41,524 nt of DNA. Source: a virus. The notes under the pieces are model-generated. The model was not told the origin of the DNA. It saw only the letters and a program-made list of their open reading frames with translations, and did not search any database. The translations under genes were made by a program, and so were the position numbers. The DNA lies in the IMG/VR virus record IMGVR_UViG_3300025108_000009, positions 1 through 41,524 of that record. One strand, given 5' to 3'. Of the stretch, positions 20,056 to 27,310 are shown in pieces (position 1 is the stretch's first letter; the number at the start of each line of letters is the position of its first letter).

Positions 20056-21950
20056 GTAGCAACTACTTACCAACAGACTACCAAACATTTATTGCTACTA
20101 GTAGGTACGCACGATGGTTAGAGGATGAGAACAGGCGAGAGACTTGGCCTGAGACAGTACAACGATACATCAATTACATTGCTACCACTGGCCTACCTAC
20201 TAAAGACCTAAAAGAAATTGAGGAAGCTATCCTCAACCTTGAAGTTATGCCCAGCATGAGAGCCTTGATGACAGCAGGGGTAGCAGCAGACCGTGACAAC
20301 ACCTGCATCTACAACTGTAGCTACCTGCCAGTAGACCACATCCGTGCCTTTGATGAGGCTATGTTTATTCTACTGTGTGGTACTGGTGTTGGCTTTAGTG
20401 TAGAACGTCAGTCTATTGCCAAGCTTCCTGATGTACCTGATGCACTAGAAATAAGTGATGACATCATTGCAGTCAAGGACAGCAAGGAAGGCTGGGCTAG
20501 GGCATTGCATAAGCTGCTATCACACCTGTACTCAGGTGACATTCCTAAGTGGGACTTGTCTAAGATTAGGCCAGCAGGTGCTAGGCTCAAGACTTTTGGT
20601 GGTAGGGCTAGTGGCCCTGAACCACTGAATGACTTGTTTAACTTTGTGGTAGATAAGTTTAAGGCAGCAGCAGGACGTAAGCTGACCAGCATTGAGTGTC
20701 ACGACATTATGTGTAAGATTGGTGAGGTTGTGGTAGTGGGTGGTGTTCGCCGTTCAGCTATGATTAGCCTGTCTAACCTTAGTGACGGACGTATGGCACA
20801 CGCTAAGTCAGGTCAATGGTGGGAGAACGAGGGTCAACGTGCGTTGGCTAATAACTCTGTAGCCTACACAGATAAGCCTGATATGGAAGGGTTCATGCGT
20901 GAGTGGTTGTCTCTTGTAGAATCTAAGTCTGGTGAACGTGGTATCTTCTCACGTGTAGCAGCAGACAATCACGTTAAGATGAATGGACGTAGAGAGACAG
21001 GACATGAGTGGGGAACTAACCCTTGTTCTGAGATTATCCTTCGCCCTTATCAATTCTGTAATCTAACAGAGGTGGTTGTTAGGCACGGTGATGACCTAGA
21101 AAGCCTACGCCGTAAGGTACGACTAGCTACTATCCTTGGTACAGCACAGTCTACCTTTACTAAGATGCCTTACTTACGTAAGATATGGCAGAAGAATACA
21201 GAAGAAGAGCGTCTGCTTGGTGTGTCACTAACAGGTATCATGGATAACTACTTACTATCTAAGACTACCGACAGTTCAATATGGTTGAAAAAATTAAAAG
21301 AACATGCCGTTGATGTCAACCGTATCTATGCTGACAAACTAGGTGTACCTACTTCTGCTGCTATTACTTGTGTCAAACCATCAGGTACTGTATCACAGTT
21401 AACGGATACAGCCTCAGGTATTCATGCACGACACAGCGAGTACTACATCCGCACTGTACGTGGCGATAACAAAGACCCACTAACACAGTTTATGAAGGAC
21501 AGTGGTATCCCTGCTGAACCGTGTGTAATGAAGCCTGATTCTACTACAGTGTTTAGCTTTCCTACTAAGTCACCATCTGGTGCTGTTACTCGTAACGATA
21601 TGACTGCACTACAACAGCTAGAACTGTGGAAGAACTATGCACTCAACTGGTGTGAACACAAACCATCAGTAACTATTACAGTTAAGGATGCAGAGTGGAT
21701 GGCAGTAGGTGCGTGGGTCTACGAGAACTTTGACATATGTTCAGGTATATCGTTCTTACCACACAGTGACCACACGTATGCTCAAGCCCCCTATCAAGAG
21801 ATTGACAAGGAACAGTACGAGGAATTTAAAAAGCAGATGCCTGAAGCTATTGACTGGACTGCTTTATCCCTGTATGAAAAGGAAGATACTACTTCTGGTA
21901 GCCAAACATTAGCCTGTACAGCAGGTGCATGTGAGTTGGTAGACATCTAA
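20052..21950 (+). CDS. nrdJ: Ribonucleotide reductase, class II (adenosylcobalamin-dependent)
   Basis: A 632-residue enzyme converting ribonucleotides to deoxyribonucleotides. It resembles the monomeric class II enzyme of Lactobacillus leichmannii. Landmarks are NTCIYNC (Cys85/Cys89 region), GTGVGFSVE, NPCSEI with the radical Cys325 between Asn323 and Glu327, FCNLTEV, and a C-terminal CTAGAC (Cys622 and Cys627), the CX4C pair used for re-reduction. Class II needs no oxygen or separate radical subunit but requires cobalamin, so the host must make or import B12. The gene ends the DNA-metabolism module, and its stop overlaps a boundary motif. Confidence 0.92.
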   Translation: MSSNYLPTDYQTFIATSRYARWLEDENRRETWPETVQRYINYIATTGLPTKDLKEIEEAILNLEVMPSMRALMTAGVAADRDNTCIYNCSYLPVDHIRAFDEAMFILLCGTGVGFSVERQSIAKLPDVPDALEISDDIIAVKDSKEGWARALHKLLSHLYSGDIPKWDLSKIRPAGARLKTFGGRASGPEPLNDLFNFVVDKFKAAAGRKLTSIECHDIMCKIGEVVVVGGVRRSAMISLSNLSDGRMAHAKSGQWWENEGQRALANNSVAYTDKPDMEGFMREWLSLVESKSGERGIFSRVAADNHVKMNGRRETGHEWGTNPCSEIILRPYQFCNLTEVVVRHGDDLESLRRKVRLATILGTAQSTFTKMPYLRKIWQKNTEEERLLGVSLTGIMDNYLLSKTTDSSIWLKKLKEHAVDVNRIYADKLGVPTSAAITCVKPSGTVSQLTDTASGIHARHSEYYIRTVRGDNKDPLTQFMKDSGIPAEPCVMKPDSTTVFSFPTKSPSGAVTRNDMTALQQLELWKNYALNWCEHKPSVTITVKDAEWMAVGAWVYENFDICSGISFLPHSDHTYAQAPYQEIDKEQYEEFKKQMPEAIDWTALSLYEKEDTTSGSQTLACTAGACELVDI

Positions 21951-21970
21951 AGTTACAACATTAGCGAAAG
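21947..21970 (+). promoter_or_regulatory. Module-boundary motif, copy 3 (after RNR, before virion genes)
   Basis: CTAAAGTTACA followed by ACATTAGCGAAAG. The core overlaps the RNR stop codon and lies 24 bases before the first virion-module gene. The extension is closest to copy 4 (TCATTAGACAAAA). In T7 a promoter (phi 6.5) lies in the equivalent interval. Confidence 0.6.
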
Positions 21971-21980
21971 TTTGTTTTCC

Positions 21981-22160
21981 ATGAAAGTATTAGGCAACGA
22001 TTTTAACATCACAGATGGATTACTTAACCACCTTAGAGAGTTGTATCCTAACAAACTGCCGCTTGGACACGTTACCCCTGAGGAACTAAGCTTTCTTCAG
22101 GGGCAACAATCAGTCATCGACAAGTTAATAGAATTACAACACACAGATTTTGAGGAATGA
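21981..22160 (+). CDS. Small protein upstream of portal
   Basis: A 59-residue protein starting at the ATG at 21981; a TTG nine bases earlier is in frame. The ribosome site is weak (GAAAG). It reads ITDGLLNHLRELYPNKLPLG, then VTPEELSFLQGQQSVIDKLI. Small proteins with the EELxFLQGQQ pattern commonly precede the portal gene in T7-like marine podoviruses. Their function is unknown. The mostly helical, soluble character fits a minor head or regulatory protein. Confidence 0.65.
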   Translation: MKVLGNDFNITDGLLNHLRELYPNKLPLGHVTPEELSFLQGQQSVIDKLIELQHTDFEE

Positions 22161-22164
22161 TACC

Positions 22165-22407
22165 ATGGGTGGAATTTTTAGTGGGCCAAAACCCCCACCA
22201 GTTATGCCAACACCTGCACGTCCTGTGACAGCAGTAACCAAGACACCAGACATTGAGTTAAATGAAACAGATTTGGAATCAGAGCAGCTTACCAAGAAGA
22301 AGAAGGGTAAGAAAGCACTGAAGACACCACTCACCGACACTGCTACACAGACAGGTAGCACTGGTGCTGGTCTACAGATTCCTAAAGCTAATACAGGGGG
22401 TATGTAA
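22165..22407 (+). CDS. gp7.3-like virion protein, copy A
   Basis: An 80-residue protein starting at the ATG at 22165 (AGGA upstream), following MGG with a Pro-rich stretch (SGPKPPPVMPTPARPV), an acidic Thr-rich middle, then KKKKGKKALKTPL and an ending GLQIPKANTGGM. The order basic KKxxxGKK, Leu/Ala, Gly-rich then G-x-x-I resembles the end of T7 gp7.3 (GGKKSLSVARSSGGGINI), which lies at the same place just before the portal. Gp7.3 is a small virion protein needed for tail and adsorption function. The next gene is a paralog sharing the KKKKGKKAL box. Confidence 0.65.
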   Translation: MGGIFSGPKPPPVMPTPARPVTAVTKTPDIELNETDLESEQLTKKKKGKKALKTPLTDTATQTGSTGAGLQIPKANTGGM

Positions 22408-22652
22408 TGGGCGGCGCAATTAGAAAAGTTACAGGCGGCAGTAAACCTAAAACATATAAAGCATCTGAACCTGCTGATGTGACTACTACAGCCGCAGCCA
22501 AAGGTACAGAAGATACAGAAGTTTCAGAAATCGAAACTGATTCAGGTATGATGCAGAAGAAAAAGAAGGGCAAGAAAGCCCTGACACTCAGCCCTGCTGC
22601 TGCTAACGTAGGCGGTGGGGGTTCTAGTGGCCTTAACATTCCAACTTCGTAA
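22407..22652 (+). CDS. gp7.3-like virion protein, copy B
   Basis: An 81-residue protein starting in a TAATG overlap. It begins MGGAIRKVTGG, has an acidic Thr-rich middle (ATTTAAAKGTEDTEVSEIET without the first residues being conserved), then MQKKKKGKKALTLSPA and a Gly-rich ending GGGGSSGLNIP. The KKKKGKKAL box and GLxIP ending are shared with the gene just upstream, and the whole end matches the T7 gp7.3 pattern better than copy A does. It is probably a virion component at the portal-tail interface. The start of the portal gene follows after ten bases. Confidence 0.68.
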   Translation: MGGAIRKVTGGSKPKTYKASEPADVTTTAAAKGTEDTEVSEIETDSGMMQKKKKGKKALTLSPAAANVGGGGSSGLNIPTS

Positions 22653-22662
22653 GGAATAACTA

Positions 22663-24198
22663 ATGGAACAAGAAGTAGGAACAGTAGCTAAACGCTACAG
22701 TCAATTAGAAAGTGAGCGTGATACGTTCCTAGAACGTGGACGTGAAGCAGCAAGGCTGACTATCCCTACTCTTTTGCCAGACGAAGGGCATAGCAGTTCA
22801 TCTGTGTATGCTACACCGTATCAAGGCATTGGGGCAAGGGGTGTAAATAACCTTGCATCCAAATTATTGATGGCACTCTTGCCACCCAACAGCCCTTTCT
22901 TTCGCCTGACCATTGACGACTTTGACTTGCAAACTATTGCTGGTGATAATCGTGGTCAAGTAGAAGAAGGTCTAGCACGTATTGAACGTGCAGCTATGCA
23001 AGAGATTGAAAGCAAAGCCATACGTGTGCCTGTCTTTGAGGCACTAAAGTTGCTTATTGTGACAGGCAATGCTTTGGTATACATGCCTAAACAGGGCGGT
23101 ATGAAAGTATATAGACCTGACCGCTACACTACCAAGCGTGATGCTATGGGTAATATCCTAGAGATTATCACCAAGGAAAGTGTTGCAGCTATGATGCTGC
23201 CTGATGCAGTCAAGGATATGATACCCCCATCAGATTCACCAAAGAAAAACTATGACCTGTACACATGTCTCAAGCGTACAGAAAAAGGCTTTGAGGTGCA
23301 TCAAGAGGTAGCTGGTATCGAAGTACCTAATTCACGTGGTACATTCAAAGAAGACCAGAACCCATTTATCCCATTACGTTTTATCCGTATTGATGGTGAA
23401 GATTATGGGCGTGGTTTCATCGAAGAATACATCGGTGACTTGCGTTCACTAGAGGCATTGACCCAAGCTATTGTGCAGGGTAGTGCTGCATCATCTAAGG
23501 TATTATTCTTGGTACGTCCTAACGGTAGCACTAAGTCAGCGAACCTTGCGAAAGCAGCAAACGGTGCGTTCCTAACAGGTGATGCTAACGATGTATCAAC
23601 ACTACAAGTGCAGAAGTCCAGCGATTTCCGTGTAGCCCTTGAGACTATGCGTATGATTAACGAGCGACTGGCTGCTGCGTTTCTACTTAACTCTTCTATT
23701 CAGCGTCCAGCAGAACGTGTGACTGCCGAAGAGATTAGGTACATGGCACAGGAACTTGAGACTGCCTTGGGTGGTGTATACTCCATCCTGTCCCAAGAGT
23801 TCCAACTACCACTCATCAACCTGCTACTTGAATCATTGACTAAGCAGGGCAAGATGCCTCGTATGCCTAAGGATAGTGTTAAACCCACTGTCGTTACAGG
23901 TATCGAAGCACTTGGACGTGGACAAGACTTGAATAAACTAGCAGCATTTCTGCAATACTTACAGCCCTTGGGTCAAGAAGTTATTGCTAGTGAGATGAAT
24001 CTAGGTGACTACATAGACCGTTTGGCTGCATCACTTGGTATTGATACATCTGGCCTGATTAAATCGCCAGAGCAGAAACAACAAGAGATGATGCAACAAC
24101 AAATGATGATGCAACAACAGATGGAACAGCAAGCAGCTATGGGTGCAATGCAAGCAGCAGCACCACAAGTAGCTAAAGGCGTAGTAGAATCGGAGTAA
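22663..24198 (+). CDS. Portal protein (gp8-like head-tail connector)
   Basis: A 511-residue protein (T7 gp8 is 536). It carries recognisable T7-like portal segments: RLTIPTLLPDEG, YQGIGARGVNNLASKLLMAL with LPPNSPFFRL, RPAERVTAEEIRYMAQELET and LGGVYSILSQEFQLPLINLL. A Gln/Met-rich tail (about residues 465-492) is typical. Twelve copies would form the ring at one capsid vertex through which TerL pumps DNA. The scaffold and capsid genes follow immediately, as in T7. Confidence 0.95.
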   Translation: MEQEVGTVAKRYSQLESERDTFLERGREAARLTIPTLLPDEGHSSSSVYATPYQGIGARGVNNLASKLLMALLPPNSPFFRLTIDDFDLQTIAGDNRGQVEEGLARIERAAMQEIESKAIRVPVFEALKLLIVTGNALVYMPKQGGMKVYRPDRYTTKRDAMGNILEIITKESVAAMMLPDAVKDMIPPSDSPKKNYDLYTCLKRTEKGFEVHQEVAGIEVPNSRGTFKEDQNPFIPLRFIRIDGEDYGRGFIEEYIGDLRSLEALTQAIVQGSAASSKVLFLVRPNGSTKSANLAKAANGAFLTGDANDVSTLQVQKSSDFRVALETMRMINERLAAAFLLNSSIQRPAERVTAEEIRYMAQELETALGGVYSILSQEFQLPLINLLLESLTKQGKMPRMPKDSVKPTVVTGIEALGRGQDLNKLAAFLQYLQPLGQEVIASEMNLGDYIDRLAASLGIDTSGLIKSPEQKQQEMMQQQMMMQQQMEQQAAMGAMQAAAPQVAKGVVESE

Positions 24199-24201
24199 CA
24201 G

Positions 24202-24957
24202 ATGGCAGATGCCTTAAATACTTATCAAGAAGAAACACCAGAATCACAGGAACATGTTCAGGCTATGCTCGACAAAGAGCGTACAGAGACTGAAGAACGT
24301 CCTGACTGGTTGCCTGAAAAGTTTAAGTCTGTGGAAGATATGGCTAAAGCTTACTCAGCATTAGAGAGCAAGCTTGGTCAACCACAGCAAGAAGAAGAGA
24401 CTACAGAAGAAGTAGAAGTCTCTGGTGAAGAGAGTGCCTCAGATGTGGCACAACTACTAGATGATAAAGGACTAGACTTTGACGTATTCCAGCAGGAGTA
24501 CGCAGAGAATGGTGGATTATCTGAAGATGCGTATGAGGCCTTGCAAGAGGCTGGGTTCCCACGTAGTATGGTTGATTCATGGGTTGCAGGTCAGGATGCA
24601 CTAGCTGCACAGATGACCTCAGAAATGTATGACGTTGCTGGTGGTGGAGAACAGTACGCACAAATGGTTCAGTGGGCAGCAGATAACCTTCCAGATAATG
24701 AGGTTAATGCCTACAATGTAACAATGGAAAGCGGTGACCCTAATATGATTAGGTTAGCTGTACAAGGTCTTAATGCACGTTATCGTTCTGAGGCAGAGCC
24801 GACACTTATGCAAGGTGGCACAGGTGCTGTATCCTCAGGTGGGCGTTTTGAAAGTACTGCGGAACTTACTGCTGCTATGGGTGACCCTAGATACGCTAAA
24901 GACCCTGCCTACAGGCAAAGCATAGCTGATAAGTTGGCTAAGTCTAGTCTGTTCTAA
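24202..24957 (+). CDS. Capsid assembly scaffolding protein (gp9-like)
   Basis: A 251-residue, highly acidic protein (T7 gp9 is 307). The N-terminal half is rich in Glu and Gln (QEEEETTEEVEVSGEESASD) after PDWLPEKFKSVEDMAKAYSA, a motif widespread in podovirus scaffolds. The C-terminal part (GGRFESTAELTAAMGDPRYA, then KDPAYRQSIADKLAKSS) is the usual capsid-binding end. It guides procapsid assembly and leaves before DNA packaging. It lies between portal and capsid genes. Confidence 0.92.
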   Translation: MADALNTYQEETPESQEHVQAMLDKERTETEERPDWLPEKFKSVEDMAKAYSALESKLGQPQQEEETTEEVEVSGEESASDVAQLLDDKGLDFDVFQQEYAENGGLSEDAYEALQEAGFPRSMVDSWVAGQDALAAQMTSEMYDVAGGGEQYAQMVQWAADNLPDNEVNAYNVTMESGDPNMIRLAVQGLNARYRSEAEPTLMQGGTGAVSSGGRFESTAELTAAMGDPRYAKDPAYRQSIADKLAKSSLF

Positions 24958-25166
24958 ATTGTTGCATGGGATTGGGGGGCTTGCTCCCCTCTCCTTTTAA
25001 GTACACCTAACGTGGGTGTATTTAATAGGGGACGCCCTATACACGAAAGCACACATACAAACGATTACCCCTGACCCCTTGCGAGGGACAATCTTGGAGA
25101 AAGGATGTAATGTAATGCAGAGTGTAACTACAACTCAACATTAACATTACTAAGAGGTAATTTAAA
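24958..25166 (+). other. Intergenic leader between scaffold and capsid genes
   Basis: 209 bases without a gene. It holds a G/C hairpin with a short T-run (24974-24998), a 6-bp stem-loop TACACC/GGTGTA (25002-25020), the string ATAGGGGAC (25027-25035, also upstream of the early gene at 8355) and a small CCCT/AGGG hairpin near 25077-25088. The capsid gene is usually the most strongly expressed gene, and T7 places promoters just here, so a leader with RNA structure is expected. None of the CTAAAGTTACA motifs occurs in it. Confidence 0.55.
24974..24998 (+). terminator. Possible weak terminator after scaffold
   Basis: GGGGGG at 24974-24979 pairs with CTCCCC at 24984-24989 (one G-U pair) around a CTTG loop, followed by TCTCCTTTT. 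The T-run is short, so it is probably an attenuator or processing hairpin rather than a full stop. Confidence 0.45.
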
Positions 25167-26282
25167 ATGGCACAAGCTGCTTCAAACCCTGCTTACAGCG
25201 TAAGCTTTCAGGGTCAGAATAACCTCTCAGGTGACGTACGTGACCTATTCCTAAAGCTGTATGCTGGGGAAGTCCTTACCGCCTTTGAGGAAAAGAAAGT
25301 AATTATGGATAAGGTGCGTACTCGCACAATTTCCAAAGGTAAGTCTGCATCATTCCCAATGACAGGCCGTGCAACTGCTGAATACCTGACCCCCGGAAAC
25401 GAAATTACTGGTGGTTCTATTCGTGCAGGTGAGCGTATTGTCACGATTGATGACTTGCTTATCTCAAGCCAGTTCATTGCTAACATTGACGAAGCAATCA
25501 ACCATTACGATGTCCGTAGCATCTACTCTAAAGAAGCTGGTATCGCATTGGCTAACGAAGCTGACCGTAACGTAGCACGTATGCTCGTTAAGGCTGCTCT
25601 GGCAACCAACGCAACTGCTGCTGCTGGTCTTATCCAAGACTACAAAGCGTTTACTGAGGAAGACTTTACAGACAACGTAGACATCGGTACAGCTACTGCT
25701 GATTCACTTGACCCAGCTAAGATTGCTAAAGCTATCTTTGATGCTCGTAAAGAGATGGAAGTCAAGAACGTACCAACTGAAGGTGCAACCGTTGTTCTGG
25801 CTCCTGACCAGTACTACGCATTGCTTGACGTTACTGACGGTAGTAAGCTTGTTTACATGAACCGTGACTTTGGTGGCACAGGTTCAGTAGCAGGTGCTAC
25901 AGTACCATCAATCGCTGGTATGCCAGTTATCATGTCAAATCATGCTAACGTAAACAACCTGTATACTTCACTGGTAACAGGTAATGCTGCGGAAGGTGAG
26001 ACTTCTGACAACGCACCACTAGCAAACACTGCTGGTTCAGGCCGTACAACTCATTATGACCTGCCAACTGCTGCTGTTGATACTCGTGACATGGTTGCAG
26101 AAGCCAAGCAGTTCCGTGGATTCGTCTTTACTCCTGATGCCGTTGCTACTGTCAAGTTGCTTGACTTGGGTATGGAATCAGAGTATCAGATTAATCGTCA
26201 AGGCACACTGATGGTAGCCAAGTATGCAATGGGACATAACGTCCTGCGTCCTGCTTGCTGCATCGGCTTGATTGAACAGTAA
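25167..26282 (+). CDS. Major capsid protein (gp10-like)
   Basis: A 371-residue protein (T7 gp10A is 345) with AAGAGGTAATTT before its ATG. Its start (SNPAYSVSFQGQNNLSGDVR, then LFLKLYAGEVLTAFEE) and inner segments (FPMTGRATAEYLTPG, TIDDLLISSQFIANIDEAIN) are typical of T7-like HK97-fold capsids. The C-terminal half includes VVLAPDQYYALLD and SIAGMPVIMSNH. It forms the icosahedral shell. A strong terminator directly downstream isolates its transcription, as in T7. Confidence 0.96.
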   Translation: MAQAASNPAYSVSFQGQNNLSGDVRDLFLKLYAGEVLTAFEEKKVIMDKVRTRTISKGKSASFPMTGRATAEYLTPGNEITGGSIRAGERIVTIDDLLISSQFIANIDEAINHYDVRSIYSKEAGIALANEADRNVARMLVKAALATNATAAAGLIQDYKAFTEEDFTDNVDIGTATADSLDPAKIAKAIFDARKEMEVKNVPTEGATVVLAPDQYYALLDVTDGSKLVYMNRDFGGTGSVAGATVPSIAGMPVIMSNHANVNNLYTSLVTGNAAEGETSDNAPLANTAGSGRTTHYDLPTAAVDTRDMVAEAKQFRGFVFTPDAVATVKLLDLGMESEYQINRQGTLMVAKYAMGHNVLRPACCIGLIEQ

Positions 26283-26289
26283 TCTAACG

Positions 26290-26323
26290 AGGGGAGAGGT
26301 TTCTAGAGCCTCTCTCCTTTTTT
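26290..26323 (+). terminator. Strong rho-independent-type terminator after capsid
   Basis: AGGGGAGAGG (26290-26299) pairs with CCTCTCTCCT (26309-26318) over ten positions with one G-U pair, across a 9-base loop. The end of the stem runs into six Ts (26318-26323). It is in the same place as T-phi of T7, directly after gene 10. It should stop most transcripts after the capsid gene while allowing read-through into tail genes. Confidence 0.88.
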
Positions 26324-26337
26324 ATTTGGAGTAAGAT

Positions 26338-26460
26338 ATGCCAAATGTAGCAGGTAAAGAATACAAGTACACTAAAAAAGGTATGGCACAGGCTAAAGCT
26401 GCGGCTAAGAAGACTGGTATGCCTATGAAATCTAAAACAGATAAATATAAGAAGAAGTGA
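26338..26460 (+). CDS. Small basic protein downstream of capsid (40 aa)
   Basis: A short frame with TTGGAG before its ATG. The product (MPNVAGKEYKYTKKGMAQAK, then AAAKKTGMPMKSKTDKYKKK) is mostly Lys and Ala. Its TDKYKKK end recalls the 47-residue protein at 4143-4286. Tiny basic proteins follow the capsid gene in many podoviruses and may be minor head or DNA-binding proteins. It lies just after the capsid terminator and one base before the next gene. Confidence 0.65.
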   Translation: MPNVAGKEYKYTKKGMAQAKAAAKKTGMPMKSKTDKYKKK

Positions 26461-26461
26461 T

Positions 26462-26716
26462 ATGGCTATTAAACACGCAGGTGAAACCTTCCAAGGACTA
26501 CGTATACCAAAGCGTTCTCCTAAGGGTAACAAATCACATGCTGTACTGGTAGGCACAAAAGAAAAACCAGAAATTATTAGGTTTGGTGAACTAGGTGCTA
26601 AAACAAACCAGTCAGCCGCACAACGTAAAGCTTTCAAAAGCAGACACGCTAAGAACATAGCCAAAGGGCCATCAAGCGCAGCTTATTGGGCTAATAAGGT
26701 TAAGTGGAAAGCATAG
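26462..26716 (+). CDS. Conserved basic head-region protein
   Basis: An 84-residue basic protein with GTGATATGG at its start (the ribosome site is probably AAGAAG in the preceding gene). It reads GLRIPKRSPKGNKSHAVLVG, then IIRFGELGAKTNQSAAQRKA, then FKSRHAKNIAKGPSSAAYWA. This strongly patterned sequence recurs in many tailed phages near head genes. I know no experimentally assigned function. The positive charge suggests contact with packaged DNA or with capsid. Confidence 0.75.
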   Translation: MAIKHAGETFQGLRIPKRSPKGNKSHAVLVGTKEKPEIIRFGELGAKTNQSAAQRKAFKSRHAKNIAKGPSSAAYWANKVKWKA

Positions 26717-26725
26717 GTAAACGAC

Positions 26726-27310
26726 ATGGCAGGAACAACTAAATTAGATGCGGTCAACATAATGCTCTCTGCCATTGGCGAAGCACCAGTTAGTAGTCTA
26801 TCATCTGGCTTGCTTGAGGCAGAGGTAGCAGAAACTATTGTAGATACAGTTGACCGTGAAGTGCAGTCTATGGGCTGGCACTTTAATACAGAATTAAATA
26901 AGTCATACGCACAGGACACTAACGGTGAGATTATATTAGGCACTGACATCCTACGTGCAGATGCAACACAAAAACCAGACAGTCCAGACCTAGTACAACG
27001 TGGTCTGAAGATGTATGATAGAAAGAACCATACATTTACAATCAATGCAGAGGCAGCACTTGATGTTGTCGTACAGCTAAACTTTGCAGATTTACCAGAG
27101 GTGGCTAAACGCTACATAGTAATGAGAGCCACACGTATCTTCCAAGATAGAGTTGTAGGTTCCAACACATTACATGATTTCCAAATACGAGATGAGGCAC
27201 AAGCACTAACAGAACTTAAAGAGTTTGACAAGGCTGCTGATGACCACAACATCTTTGACAACTATGACACCTTTAGTATTATCGACAGGCAGGGACGGAG
27301 AACACTCTAA
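26726..27310 (+). CDS. Tail tubular protein A (gp11-like)
   Basis: A 194-residue protein, almost the same length as T7 gp11 (196). It begins LDAVNIMLSAIGEAPVSSLS and contains LVQRGLKMYDRKNHTFTI and PEVAKRYIVMRATRIFQDRV, the usual gp11 pattern. It forms the ring joining the portal to the nozzle and anchors the tail fibres. The gp12 gene starts in its TAATG overlap. Confidence 0.94.
   Translation: MAGTTKLDAVNIMLSAIGEAPVSSLSSGLLEAEVAETIVDTVDREVQSMGWHFNTELNKSYAQDTNGEIILGTDILRADATQKPDSPDLVQRGLKMYDRKNHTFTINAEAALDVVVQLNFADLPEVAKRYIVMRATRIFQDRVVGSNTLHDFQIRDEAQALTELKEFDKAADDHNIFDNYDTFSIIDRQGRRTL

Noticed and set aside
22427-22436. Near-match to the boundary motif (AAAAGTTACA) in the second gp7.3-like gene
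   Set aside because: It lies within codons for RKVTG, lacks the leading CT and the conserved bases after the core, and is not at a module boundary.
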